Assembly (NCBI RefSeq): GCF_000263595.1 | Contig: NZ_ADES01000011.1 | Span: forward strand, 83,684-147,683 | Length of the DNA: 64,000 bases | DNA from: Gardnerella vaginalis 1500E | Lineage (GTDB): Bacteria > Actinomycetota > Actinomycetes > Actinomycetales > Bifidobacteriaceae | Reading direction: 5' to 3' | Shown: positions 48,273 to 58,061 of the stretch, piece after piece | Numbering within the stretch: position 1 is the stretch's first letter | Layout of the letters: every line of letters begins with the position of its first letter | Made by a program: the position numbers and the translations under genes | The notes under the pieces: generated by a model | What the model was told of the DNA's origin: nothing | Database searches by the model: none | The model's input: only the letters and a program-made list of their open reading frames with translations

Positions 48273-49382
48273 TTATTTACTGGCAAACATATCTTTCGCA
48301 TACTGGCGAATGTCATCTGGATTTATCATATTGTACTTTTCTTTTATTTTCGTAAAGTATTCGCCAATTATATTTTTGCTGATTATTTTATCTGATGAAT
48401 CATCAGCTTTTAGATTGCCGCGAGTAAGTATCCAAGGCTCCTCATGATGAGTGAATCGTTCAAGTTCTTTACCGCTATAGCAGCAAAGATTTTCAATCAC
48501 GCTATCGCATACTGCTTTTTCGGTAGCAGATAGTGTAGTTGTTAGTTCTGCTGTAAGTCGTGTGAGGTCACTTTTTTGAGCGTGTTTATAATCAGCTAAT
48601 TTTTCTGATGATTTAATTTCTGATATTTCTGTTGTTGGCGAATCGATTGGTGTAAAAGTGTAGTCTTTATAGCGCAAATAGACGTCTTTATACACGGGTC
48701 CATGAACCCATGCTTGACAATCATCGATAAATAAGAACGACTTATAGAAAGCAAAGTGAAAACCTTGTATGTAGTACAATGATTTTTGCAAAGCAAGGGG
48801 AGTAATGTCCTCACATTTTACGAGCAAGTATTGTATTACATCGTTTATTTTGCTGCTTGAATCTGTGTTAATAGAGTCGTTATTGCTTGAAGAATTGTTG
48901 GACTTAAGCAATAGTTTTTGAGTTGCCTTGTAGCTTTTTTCGTAGCTAAGTGCGGATTTCAGATTGTTCTTATTGCTGATTAACAAGTGCAAGTAATATT
49001 CCGGATTATTATAAATGTGTTGCAAAATGTCAGAATATTGTTTTGAAGGAATATCTCCGTCTGCAAACCTAGAAAATGTCTGTTCTCCCCAGCCGAGCAG
49101 CAGTGAAAGTGGTCGTTTACCTATTGAGTATTTAGTAGGTATTTCGTTGATTTCATCAAGCGGAATAATATTGTTTTCTTTACGATACTCGTCATACAAT
49201 GATCGAAGATTTGCGTCGATAATTTCTGGTACATATACGTAAGAACCGCATTCTTTACAGTGCGCTTCTGTACCAGTGTAGGAATATTGTTTTCCTTTAA
49301 TAGATGCAGTCATTGGAACGGATTTTGTTGAGTACTCAACTTCATCCCTGCACTCTTCGCAAAATGTTTTATTTGCACGCAT
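48273..49382 (-). CDS. MqsA-like zinc-finger/HTH protein with C-terminal Panacea (SocA-like) domain
   Basis: 369 residues. Residues 1-50 hold two CxxC pairs (C8/C11 and C42/C45) like the MqsA/YgiT zinc finger. Residues ~75-130 look like an HTH (IGKRPLSLLLGWGEQTFSRFADGDIPSKQ). After a Ser/Asn linker, residues ~195-320 match the Panacea/DUF4065 fold (VIQYLLVKCEDITPLALQKSLYYIQGF ... AWVHGPVYKDVY). Panacea proteins act as antitoxins for varied toxins, or control proteolysis like SocA. No toxin ORF lies next to it: parE is convergent and an MFS gene is divergent. Start is ATG 49382 with weak sequence upstream. Confidence 0.82.
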   Translation of the reverse strand: MRANKTFCEECRDEVEYSTKSVPMTASIKGKQYSYTGTEAHCKECGSYVYVPEIIDANLRSLYDEYRKENNIIPLDEINEIPTKYSIGKRPLSLLLGWGEQTFSRFADGDIPSKQYSDILQHIYNNPEYYLHLLISNKNNLKSALSYEKSYKATQKLLLKSNNSSSNNDSINTDSSSKINDVIQYLLVKCEDITPLALQKSLYYIQGFHFAFYKSFLFIDDCQAWVHGPVYKDVYLRYKDYTFTPIDSPTTEISEIKSSEKLADYKHAQKSDLTRLTAELTTTLSATEKAVCDSVIENLCCYSGKELERFTHHEEPWILTRGNLKADDSSDKIISKNIIGEYFTKIKEKYNMINPDDIRQYAKDMFASK

Positions 49383-49651
49383 TTATACTCATTTTTTAGG
49401 ACTAATTAACATTTACATGAACTTAATTTATGATACAAAAAATAAGCGTTTTTATCAAGAAAAATGCATCTATTGATGCATAAATAATTGCACATGTGAT
49501 CGCTTTTAAGCCCGATAAACTGTCACTGTAATCAAGTTCTGTATATCTTAAAATTATCTTGTGCTATACGATAGGTTATTTGCTTATTGGGCTACACTTG
49601 TATGGGTAGTTTGATTTGCAAATACGAATTGGCTAATGTTGGGGAATTTTT

Positions 49652-50833
49652 ATGGTTAACCTTCTTCTTGCTGTTATTTATCTTGCTTTTATAAGCTTGG
49701 GTTTGCCGGATGCTCTTCTTGGAGCTGCGTGGCCTACTATGAGTCATGATGTTGGTGCGCAAATTTCTTGGGCTGGTGGAATATCAATGGTTATTTCTGC
49801 AGGAACAATTGTTTCTGCGCTGCTATCTAATAGGCTTACGCATAAGTTTGGCCCTGGGAAGGTTACGCTTATTTCAGTTGCTTTAACAGCTTTAGCGTTA
49901 CTAGGTTTTTCTTTTGCTCCGAATTATCTTGTGCTTATTTTTCTAGCTATACCATACGGTTTAGGTGCTGGAGGAGTGGACGCGGCTCTTAATAATTACG
50001 TTGCAATTCACTATGAAAGCTGGCATATGAGCTGGCTTCACTGCATGTGGGGAATTGGAGCTTCAGCAGGCCCTTACGTTATGGGTTTCGCACTTTCTCA
50101 CGGTCAGCGTTGGCCTGCAGGCTACCAGTATATTGCTGTTATACAAATTGCTCTCACTCTTGTGTTATTCATAAGTTTGCCGTTGTGGAAAAATAATAAT
50201 AAAAAGGCAGAGACGCATAATCTTACTGAGGTAAAGAAACAATCTTCTGGAATGCTTTCTTATGCGGAAGTTTTGCGCATTCCAGGAGCTAAAAATATTC
50301 TTATTATGTTCTTTTGCTATTGTGCGTTGGAGCAAACTGCAGGATTATGGGCTAGTAGTTACATGGTTTTGCATGGGGGAGTTAGCCGCATTGTTGCAGC
50401 CGGCTGGGCAAGCTTGTTTTATGTTGGCATTACGGTTGGTCGTTTTGTAAGCGGATTTCTTACTATGCGTTTTAACGATGCAACAATGATTCGTATTGGT
50501 CAGTGCGTTATGCTTATGGGCATTCTGGTATTGTTGCTGCCTTTGCCGAATCATATTGAGCTTATTGCAGGATTTGTAATTATTGGGCTTGGTTGTGCTC
50601 CGGTGTATCCATGTATTATTCACTCAACTCCGCAATATTTCGGTGCAGATAAGTCGCAAGCGATTGTTGGCATGCAAATGGCAAGTGCATATATTGGGTC
50701 TATGATAATGCCTGCGATTTTTGGAATAATTGCGCAGAATGTTTCTATGATGCTGCTTCCAGCTTATTTGCTTATTCTTCTTGCGGTAATGACTTTTATG
50801 CACGTGCGTCTGCTTCGAACTTGCGAAAGTTGA
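49652..50833 (+). CDS. MFS transporter, substrate unknown
   Basis: 393 residues with about 12 hydrophobic segments. The loop NRLTHKFGPGKVT follows TM2, and a charged loop (KNNNKKAETHNLTEVKKQ) separates the two halves. The GLGAGGVDAALNNYVA segment in TM4 recalls FucP-like sugar transporters, but the substrate cannot be assigned. GGGGA lies about eight bases before the ATG. Monocistronic, divergent from the Panacea gene across 269 bases that contain no ORF. Low similarity to the foreign mef gene upstream in the window. Confidence 0.85.
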   Translation: MVNLLLAVIYLAFISLGLPDALLGAAWPTMSHDVGAQISWAGGISMVISAGTIVSALLSNRLTHKFGPGKVTLISVALTALALLGFSFAPNYLVLIFLAIPYGLGAGGVDAALNNYVAIHYESWHMSWLHCMWGIGASAGPYVMGFALSHGQRWPAGYQYIAVIQIALTLVLFISLPLWKNNNKKAETHNLTEVKKQSSGMLSYAEVLRIPGAKNILIMFFCYCALEQTAGLWASSYMVLHGGVSRIVAAGWASLFYVGITVGRFVSGFLTMRFNDATMIRIGQCVMLMGILVLLLPLPNHIELIAGFVIIGLGCAPVYPCIIHSTPQYFGADKSQAIVGMQMASAYIGSMIMPAIFGIIAQNVSMMLLPAYLLILLAVMTFMHVRLLRTCES

Positions 50834-50917
50834 GCGTGAGAATATTTTTCTTGTAATTCTTTGCTAAAGATTTGTTGTTGAAATTTGATTAAAGTTATTG
50901 TGAGCTTGGTCACATTT

Positions 50918-50948
50918 TTGTTACGGATTGAGTTGTAAGTTGTATAAT
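50918..50948 (+). promoter_or_regulatory. Candidate promoter of the LPXTG protein gene
   Basis: TTGTTA (50918-50923), a 19-base spacer and a perfect TATAAT (50943-50948), giving a ~100-base leader. Confidence 0.45.
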
Positions 50949-51053
50949 ATCTGATGGTTCAATGCTATTAAATACCTGAATTATATTTGTTTTAGTGTTG
51001 ATTCCGTTATTTTTTCTAAAGATTATAGAAAATTTGGTTTTGTAAGAGGAAAA

Positions 51054-53180
51054 ATGGGTAAGAGAACTAACGTAATTTTGACTAGCACTATGATGGGTAT
51101 TGCTACTGCTGCTTGTGCTTTCTGCATGGCGCAAAGTGCGAATGCTGCCGAAACTTCAACTGCTTCTAGTGTTACTACGACTGTAAATTCTTCTGCAACT
51201 GCTTCTAATGCAGAAGGTTCTTCTTACGTAACTTCTTCTAACGCAGCTTCTAATACGCCCAATGGGGGGGGGTCTGCTTTAGATAGCACTTCCGCAAAAC
51301 CTTCTGGAAATACTGTACCTTCCAAGTCTAGCGAAACTGAAAAAACTGCCGAAACCAAAAAATCTACTAAATCTGCTAAAGCTTCTAAGTCTGTAACTGA
51401 TGCTGAAAATTCTGAAAATGCTAGACTTACACAAACTCTTATAGATGTAAGCGCTACTAATCTTCAAACAAATAATCGTGAAGATAGAAGCGTACGCGCA
51501 ACTGCAGAATCTAGGGAAGCTTCAAATGATTCGGGTACTACAGATGATGCATCTTTAACTTGGACGCGCGAAGACTTTAACATTACCCCTGACGGCAAGC
51601 AGATTGGGTACAGAAAAGATATTAATGTACCTGCTCATGATGGAAAACCGGCTAGTACAGAAAATGTTATTGTTCCAGGACTTAATGCAAAGGGCCTTGC
51701 AAAGCTTAAGAAAAATCATCATTTGGTAATTCCTGAGGGTATTGAGGTAATTCATGAATGTGCTTTTACTGGAAGGGCTAATAAAGTCGGGAATCATCAT
51801 GAACACGTTGATGGCAAGACCTATATTGAGGGTGTAACTCTTCCTCAATCTCTTAAGATCATAGAATACGGTGCGTTCGGCTGGAACAAAATTAAGGGAA
51901 CTGTTACTATTCCGAAAAGTGTAATTTCAATACATAGCGCAGCCTTTGTTGCGAATGAAATTGAAAAAGTGGTGTTTGAAGGCGTGCTTGATGGCAAAGG
52001 CAAAGAGCACGATACAGATGCTGACCCGTATTATCTTTCGGGAGTTGGAGAAAAGGCATTTCAGGGTAATAAAATTTCTGAAATTGTCGTAAAAGGTAAT
52101 TTAGGACAGTATAAATTGCATCCGTCCTACGATCCTGATAAGAGCGATTCTGTATTCGATAACCAGAATCCAGGAACTTTCACTATTGAAGTAGGAGAGG
52201 AATACAAGCGCCCTATTACAATTACGCAAGAAAGCTCTGGCCATGCAATCAGTGTTATTGAGGGTTTTGCTGAGAATGGAACTCCTACACTTATTGCTCA
52301 ATCTTCATACTTTAAGAAAAACGCTGATGGCAAGTATATAGCAGTAAAAACTGGAACGCTTGACGGCCAGTGCATGTTCTACGATACGATTAATGGACAG
52401 TTTAGGATAATTGGTATTTCGCACTTTACCTACAACATTCTTCCTAAGGCTAAGATTTACACTGTTACCTTTGTAGATGGCAATAATTCTAGTTATGCTT
52501 CTGTGCAAGTTAAGGAAGGTAAGAGTATAAGTGAGAATAGTGTTGCCAATCAGTCTATGCCGGCTAATCCTTCTAAGTATGGTTATACATTTAGAGGTTG
52601 GAGTACGGATAAAACAGGTGAAGATAAAACCAAGGAATTTAGTGCTAGTACAACCGTAACAGGTGACATAACAGTTTATGCTATTTATACTCCTACTCCA
52701 GCTGTGCTTAATGCAGTGCCAACTCTTATTGTGCAGGATAAAACCATTACTGAGGGAGACCCTCTTGATCTAAGGTCACTTATCGTATCTGCAACCGATA
52801 AAGAAGATGGAGACTTAAAAAATAAGGTTCAGATTACAAATAATGGAGGTTTTAATAATAGTAAAGTTGGTTCTTATGTTATTACGTTTAGCGTAACGGA
52901 CAATGGCGGTGCTACTGCAACAGCGTCTGCAACAGTAACTGTTACTAAGAAGCCAACGCCTCCTACGCCTCCTGAGCTTGAACCAGAAGCAGAACCAGAA
53001 CCTGAGTCTGCTCCGGCTCCTTCGCAACCTGAACAACCGGAACAGCCGGAACAACAACAAGCCGAGCGCGTTGTTAAGCATCTTCCTAAAACTGGTTCAA
53101 CCACGACCCCAGTTCTTGCTTCCGCAATTGCCTCGCTTTTTGCAGGTCTCACGTTAATAAAACGTAGGCGTAACGAGTAA
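51054..53180 (+). CDS. LPXTG cell-wall surface protein with BspA-type LRRs and InlB-type repeat
   Basis: 708 residues. Signal peptide 1-31 (cut near SANA-AETS), then a Ser/Thr/Ala-rich stalk to ~150 that contains the G9 tract at codons 71-73. BspA-like LRR_5 repeats ~205-350 (LVIPEGIEVIHECAF; VTLPQSLKIIEYGAFG; VTIPKSVISIHSAAFV). A Listeria/Bacteroides InlB B-repeat ~475-560 (VTFVDGNNSSYASVQV ... YGYTFRGWSTDKTGED). An Ig-like DUF5011-type domain ~565-645. A Pro/Glu-rich wall spacer and a sortase signal LPKTG at 677 with hydrophobic stretch and RRRNE tail. Probably an adhesin displayed on peptidoglycan. AAGAGGA precedes the ATG. Confidence 0.92.
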   Translation: MGKRTNVILTSTMMGIATAACAFCMAQSANAAETSTASSVTTTVNSSATASNAEGSSYVTSSNAASNTPNGGGSALDSTSAKPSGNTVPSKSSETEKTAETKKSTKSAKASKSVTDAENSENARLTQTLIDVSATNLQTNNREDRSVRATAESREASNDSGTTDDASLTWTREDFNITPDGKQIGYRKDINVPAHDGKPASTENVIVPGLNAKGLAKLKKNHHLVIPEGIEVIHECAFTGRANKVGNHHEHVDGKTYIEGVTLPQSLKIIEYGAFGWNKIKGTVTIPKSVISIHSAAFVANEIEKVVFEGVLDGKGKEHDTDADPYYLSGVGEKAFQGNKISEIVVKGNLGQYKLHPSYDPDKSDSVFDNQNPGTFTIEVGEEYKRPITITQESSGHAISVIEGFAENGTPTLIAQSSYFKKNADGKYIAVKTGTLDGQCMFYDTINGQFRIIGISHFTYNILPKAKIYTVTFVDGNNSSYASVQVKEGKSISENSVANQSMPANPSKYGYTFRGWSTDKTGEDKTKEFSASTTVTGDITVYAIYTPTPAVLNAVPTLIVQDKTITEGDPLDLRSLIVSATDKEDGDLKNKVQITNNGGFNNSKVGSYVITFSVTDNGGATATASATVTVTKKPTPPTPPELEPEAEPEPESAPAPSQPEQPEQPEQQQAERVVKHLPKTGSTTTPVLASAIASLFAGLTLIKRRRNE
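51264..51272 (+). repeat. G9 homopolymer inside the surface-protein gene
   Basis: Nine consecutive G at codons 71-73 keep the frame open. With eight G the next codons read CTG CTT TAG, and with ten GTC TGC TTT AGA TAG, so either slip truncates the protein within about five codons. Confidence 0.95.
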
Positions 53181-53211
53181 ATTAGTTAAGTTTTGCAATT
53201 TAGCAAAAACG

Positions 53212-54963
53212 CTAATTAAACGTTTTAATAATATCAAGCAGCGACCAGTTAATAGGATCTTCAAGCTTGTAGTAAACGTTGCTGTCATCCGGAGCTGGCG
53301 CGAAAGGAAGTGGCTTGTTCTTTTTCGTCGGCACAAACGGGCTCGTCGGATAGTCGTCCCCAGTAAGTCCATCAGGAATAGCTACTTGCGTTTTATCGTA
53401 CAGCTTTGGATCCCTTCGCATAATGAACGGTCGACTAAAATCAGGCTTATTTTTGCCTTTGCCCTTAAAGTATCCGCTCTTTTCAAGTTCATCAAATTTT
53501 GTATTTACAGGAACTAGCACAAAGAAATCATGCATTTTGTAAGTTAATCCTGTATTAGCATCTTTGGAAGAACCAGTATACATTCCTTGTTCATCAAATT
53601 TTTCAGGACTGTTTTCTGCGGTTATATCTTTACCATGCTCACAAACTCTTACACCTGGCGATGGGGAAAAGATATTGTTTCCGCAAGATGGCAAATCTAA
53701 CCCTTTGTAGAATTCTACTGCACCAGTATCGCCAGAAAGCAAATGATTTTTCATCATGTCATACGTAGGTGATTTTTTATCGTACAGAATAGGTGCTGAT
53801 ATATCTTGCGAGTAGTTATTCATACTAAGATAATTTTCATCGGACATAAGCATAGGTGACGTTCCATCATGCATTAAATCGCCAATACGAGTTCCCAACA
53901 CAACTGTGGATTCACCTTGATTAAACGATGGTGCTTCATTGAAGTACAGGCAATCGCCGCCTTTCTTGCACCAAACTCCTGCAATTGGAGAAAGGCCTTT
54001 TGTTATGCGAACATCAGCATTTTCCATTCCGTCCAAATGCTCTTTTTTAGTTAGCACTTCTTTTGTTTCACTTGCATCAACACCGTAATACACTGTAATG
54101 TCGCCAGTGTTCATGGCATATAAGTCGCCTAAATCAGGGTAGGAGCCTGTAATCTTACCAACGAAATCTTTCGAAGAGAATCTTGGTTCTAATTTGTAGT
54201 TAGTTATGCCAGCTTTTTCAAGCATCTTCTTTGCAGTATTCTTATCCTTTCCTAATATGTCTGCAGGCACAACTTTTCCATAGTATTTACTATCAATAGG
54301 TGTAGCAATAGCGATGTGCATATTATCGCCATCGTAAGCAGGAACAAAAGCATGTCCAGGAGTTGGGTAAGTTGCTACAACAGTGCCAGGCTTTGAAGTT
54401 GCAACAACTTTATGAACCTGCACTTTGATTCCCATTTCTTTTACTTCTTTAGTTATTTCCTTCAATGTTTTGCCAATAACATTTTTTGGCATGCCAGGGC
54501 CTAAAGATTCAACGACTGTAACTATTCTAGATGCTTTTACAGCTTCTCCTGGCTTGGCGCCCTTTAACTTTAAGAAAGATCCTCGCTTTGCGCGCCCAAA
54601 TTCTTGAGTAACGCGCACTTTTAAGCCTTGGCTTTGAAGTTTCTTAACAGCTTCTTGAGCATTCGCAACTTTGATTACTGGAATTGTAACCGTTTTGTTT
54701 TGATTCACAAAGTAATATGTGATGCCGAAAATAGCAGCAGCTAGTATGACAATTAATGAGATGATTGCAACAATCAGCTTTGAATGTTTATTATTAGGTT
54801 TTTGTGTGATTGCGGCTTGTTCGTATGGTTGATTAGTTTGTGCAAATTGTTCAGTTCGCGGAATTTGATTAACTTGCGTAACTTGCTCAATAGATTCGCC
54901 GCACTGGTCGCAAAACTTATCGTCTGCGTCAACACTGGCACCGCAGTTAGTACAAAATGCCAT
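53212..54963 (-). CDS. Zinc-ribbon membrane protein with PASTA-like repeats and novel C-terminal domain
   Basis: 583 residues. N-terminal zinc ribbon C4xxC7...C18xxC21, a Gln/Thr-rich linker, one membrane segment (~63-85), then three PASTA-like repeats (~90-300; for example VPADILGKDKNTAKKMLEKAGI). The outer C-terminal ~280 residues match nothing I know; they contain Cys pairs (WCKKGGDC and SCGNN...VCEHG). No kinase domain is present. Topology is cytoplasmic zinc ribbon and external PASTA. It may sense or bind the wall, possibly with the PASTA kinase at 34-36 kb; that is inference. AAAGGA lies before the ATG. Convergent with the LPXTG gene. Confidence 0.8.
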   Translation of the reverse strand: MAFCTNCGASVDADDKFCDQCGESIEQVTQVNQIPRTEQFAQTNQPYEQAAITQKPNNKHSKLIVAIISLIVILAAAIFGITYYFVNQNKTVTIPVIKVANAQEAVKKLQSQGLKVRVTQEFGRAKRGSFLKLKGAKPGEAVKASRIVTVVESLGPGMPKNVIGKTLKEITKEVKEMGIKVQVHKVVATSKPGTVVATYPTPGHAFVPAYDGDNMHIAIATPIDSKYYGKVVPADILGKDKNTAKKMLEKAGITNYKLEPRFSSKDFVGKITGSYPDLGDLYAMNTGDITVYYGVDASETKEVLTKKEHLDGMENADVRITKGLSPIAGVWCKKGGDCLYFNEAPSFNQGESTVVLGTRIGDLMHDGTSPMLMSDENYLSMNNYSQDISAPILYDKKSPTYDMMKNHLLSGDTGAVEFYKGLDLPSCGNNIFSPSPGVRVCEHGKDITAENSPEKFDEQGMYTGSSKDANTGLTYKMHDFFVLVPVNTKFDELEKSGYFKGKGKNKPDFSRPFIMRRDPKLYDKTQVAIPDGLTGDDYPTSPFVPTKKNKPLPFAPAPDDSNVYYKLEDPINWSLLDIIKTFN

Positions 54964-55168
54964 AATCGTTCCTTTTCTCTGTACTAATCTATGTAACCGA
55001 CAATACGACTTATAGCTTTTATAACTTATTTTTTAAACCCATATCTAAGATATTTCGTGGCTTTTATACAGATTATTTCCGTAAGCAACAGTGTCAATTC
55101 TACTACGTTATTAATACACAAATGCTTTTGATAAATAAATGCTGTATTAAATATTTATTTGATATTTA

Positions 55169-57832
55169 CTACCCAATGTGCGCAATTGGGGAAACAAGCT
55201 CGGTTCCCGAGGCGTCTCTTCGCATGTCTGGCTTAGGTAGCTCCACGCGGCTTCCTCTATCTGTTACTGCATGCAGTGGATAATATCCAACGTATGCATG
55301 AATAAGAGTATTCTGCCCCTTAAGGAATCGTTGCGAGCGCACGCCGCCAGTTCCGCGACCCTTTGTTGGGTACATGTCGAAAGGTGTAAGTTTTGCAGCA
55401 CCGTTTTCTGTTCCAGGAAGAGCATCGCTGTCGCCAGCAACTGTGAATACTACTGTTCCAGTTGCGCAGAATAGTCCATTTTCGCCTTCTTCATAATGCC
55501 ATTCAATATCTTGCTCTGGCACTACTGCAAAGCTTGCAACTTTTGCACCTTCAGCTAGGCGAATTCCAGCCATTCCTCCTGCTGTACGCCCTTGTGGACG
55601 AACCTGTTTTGCGTCGAAGGTAAGAAGTGACGAATCTGTGCTAATAAACACAAGTCTGTCATTGTCTTTAGCTGGGGCTGCGGCAATAACAGCATCGTCA
55701 TCTTTCAAATCAATTATGCTCCACGAGTCCATGGTTGTTGGAGCTTCGCAATTCCAGCGCTTAACTACGCCGTTTTTAGTTCCAATCGCAAGCGGGGTAG
55801 GAGATTCGGAATTTTCTAATACTATTGCTGTAACTACACGTTCTCCTCTTACGGGATCTGTGCTTTGCGTTGATGTTAATAATTCTTGTGCTTTTACGCC
55901 TTTGGTTAATTCAGAAGTTTTTCCTTCTTCGTAGTTTAGCTGCGGCAAATCAGCAACATGCGCTAATACTAGGCGTCCAGCGGAAGTAATAAGAGCGTAG
56001 CTTGCTCGAGTTGTTGTTTTAAACATTGTTGAGCAAGGAGTGTTAAAAACGTTTTCGCTGTGCGACTTCCAGCGTTCGAATGTTTCTACGTCGGTTCGTG
56101 CAATGAAACCGGAAGCACTTAACGCAACCGCACAAGGTTCGTCGCTTAATTGCAAAGCTGCGTAAGCCGCATCATTCTCTCCAGATTTACGTGCAGCACT
56201 AGCTGCAGCAGCCAAGTCTGCTTGAGTTGAAGTAAGTTTATTAGCGGACTGTACTGCCTTAATTGCAACGTCTTCGCTATCTTTGCTAATGCTTGTTTCA
56301 ACAGGAACAAAACTGCCGTCTTCGTTTTCGTCTAGAAGAATTGTTCTTCGTGGAGTATCCCACTGTTTAACCGCAGAATCCATATCTGCTATTACTACTC
56401 GGTCAAGTTTTGCGTCAGAGCTTAAGATTTGATTGAGTTCGTCAATTTTTTTAAGTAAATCGTCGCGTTCTGCTTCAAGCTCAATTCGGCTCATTTTTGT
56501 AAGTCTGCGAAGGCGCAAATCAAGAATGTATTGTGCTTGAATTTCGTCAAGATCAAAAACTTTGATTAACTTGGTTTTTGCGCTATCTGCATCTTCAGAA
56601 GAGCGAATAACCTGAATAACCTCGTCAATATCAAGTAGGGCAAGTAGCAGGCCGTCAACTAAGTGTAGGCGCTCTTGTGCTTTCGTGCGTCTAAACTCAC
56701 TGCGTCTTCTAACAACGGTTCTGCGATGCGCAATCCACACGTCCAAAAGCTCACGCAATCCCATTGTGTGTGGTCTTCCATCAACTAATGCAACATTGTT
56801 AATAGTGAAGCTTTCTTGCAGAGGAGTGTGCTTAAAAAGTTGTGCAAGAACTGCGTTAGGATCAAAGCCTGTTTTTATTTCAATAACAAGGCGAGTGCCG
56901 TTGTGTCGGTCTGTTAAATCAATAGCACCAGAAATGCCGTCGAGTTTACGAGCTTTTACGCCTTGAGAAATGCGCTCAAGAACACGTTCAGGACCAACCA
57001 TAAACGGAAGCTCGGTAACAATAATAGCTTTTTTTCGGGCGGTAATATTTTCAATATGTGTTGTGGAACGCGTTGTAAACGCTCCTCGTCCAGTTTCGTA
57101 AGCTTCGCGAATACCGCTTCTGCCAATAATAATTCCTCCGCCTGGCCAGTCTGGTCCTGGAACGAGTTTCATAAGATCGTCTAATGTGGCTTCAGGATGT
57201 TTCATAACGTATTTTGCTGCAGAAACTACTTCGCCTAAATTATGCGTTGCCATGTTCGTTGCCATACCAACAGCAATGCCGGAAGCTCCGTTTACTAAAA
57301 GATTTGGAATAGCTGATGGAAGTACAGTAGGCTCTTTTAGTTTGTTGTCGTAATTTGGTGCAAAATCAACAGTATCTTCGTTAATATCTGCGTTCATTCC
57401 AAGAGCTGCTGGAGCTAAACGTGCTTCCGTGTAGCGGGATGCTGCAGGACCGTCGTCAAGAGAACCAAAGTTACCGTGTCCGTCAACAAGAGGTAAACGT
57501 AGTGAAAATGGCTGTGCTAATCGAACCATTGCCTCATAAATAGCAGAATCGCCGTGAGGATGCAGCTTACCCATTACTTCACCAACAACGCGAGCAGACT
57601 TCATATAAGCGTGATCGGGGCTTAAGTTCATGTTGCCCATTTGGTAAATGATGCGTCGCTGAACAGGTTTCATGCCGTCTCTTGCATCTGGAAGAGCACG
57701 CGCGTAAATAACAGAATAAGCGTATTCAAGGAATGATTTGCTCATTTCTTCATTCAATGGTGTTTCAACAATATGCTCTTTGACTTTTCTTGGGTCGAAA
57801 GCTTGTTGTGTTGAGTGACGGCGTGAAGGCAT
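55169..57832 (-). CDS. parC: DNA topoisomerase IV subunit A
   Basis: 887 residues. ATG 57832 has AAGGAG eight bases upstream and starts [20 protein letters not shown]; the longer frame to 57889 lacks this. The winged-helix/QRDR region reads [19 protein letters not shown] and [12 protein letters not shown] with Ser and Glu at the usual quinolone-determining positions, so no classical resistance change. The catalytic Tyr is in [10 protein letters not shown]. Coiled coil ~400-480. The C-terminal beta-pinwheel has [12 protein letters not shown] in place of the GyrA-box, which supports ParC and not GyrA. Works with ParE to decatenate sister chromosomes. Confidence 0.88.
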   Translation of the reverse strand: MPSRRHSTQQAFDPRKVKEHIVETPLNEEMSKSFLEYAYSVIYARALPDARDGMKPVQRRIIYQMGNMNLSPDHAYMKSARVVGEVMGKLHPHGDSAIYEAMVRLAQPFSLRLPLVDGHGNFGSLDDGPAASRYTEARLAPAALGMNADINEDTVDFAPNYDNKLKEPTVLPSAIPNLLVNGASGIAVGMATNMATHNLGEVVSAAKYVMKHPEATLDDLMKLVPGPDWPGGGIIIGRSGIREAYETGRGAFTTRSTTHIENITARKKAIIVTELPFMVGPERVLERISQGVKARKLDGISGAIDLTDRHNGTRLVIEIKTGFDPNAVLAQLFKHTPLQESFTINNVALVDGRPHTMGLRELLDVWIAHRRTVVRRRSEFRRTKAQERLHLVDGLLLALLDIDEVIQVIRSSEDADSAKTKLIKVFDLDEIQAQYILDLRLRRLTKMSRIELEAERDDLLKKIDELNQILSSDAKLDRVVIADMDSAVKQWDTPRRTILLDENEDGSFVPVETSISKDSEDVAIKAVQSANKLTSTQADLAAAASAARKSGENDAAYAALQLSDEPCAVALSASGFIARTDVETFERWKSHSENVFNTPCSTMFKTTTRASYALITSAGRLVLAHVADLPQLNYEEGKTSELTKGVKAQELLTSTQSTDPVRGERVVTAIVLENSESPTPLAIGTKNGVVKRWNCEAPTTMDSWSIIDLKDDDAVIAAAPAKDNDRLVFISTDSSLLTFDAKQVRPQGRTAGGMAGIRLAEGAKVASFAVVPEQDIEWHYEEGENGLFCATGTVVFTVAGDSDALPGTENGAAKLTPFDMYPTKGRGTGGVRSQRFLKGQNTLIHAYVGYYPLHAVTDRGSRVELPKPDMRRDASGTELVSPIAHIG

Positions 57833-58061
57833 ATTTAGAACTCCTTGAATGACATTACGGCTCTCAATGTTACCAATTTCTATGCACAAACTGTAAGTAT
57901 TTTCTTAATATTGTTAATAAAAGTAGGTTTATTTGCTGAAGATTTGTTACTAATTTAGTATTTTTTATTTTGCTAGAATGATTTTGATCTCTCAGTATTA
58001 GCTCTTAGTAGTGGCTATCAGTAGTAGCTTGTGGTTCTATATAAGTGGTTCAATAGTGTAT

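Noticed and set aside
56800..57700. Quinolone-resistance substitutions in ParC
   Set aside because: The Ser and Glu of [12 protein letters not shown] are the usual residues.
45730..57832. Annotation of the two topoisomerase genes as gyrB and gyrA
   Set aside because: Location beside sigA, sepH and dut and the altered GyrA-box (GRTAGGMAG) fit topoisomerase IV. This would be overturned if no other gyrA/gyrB pair exists in the genome.
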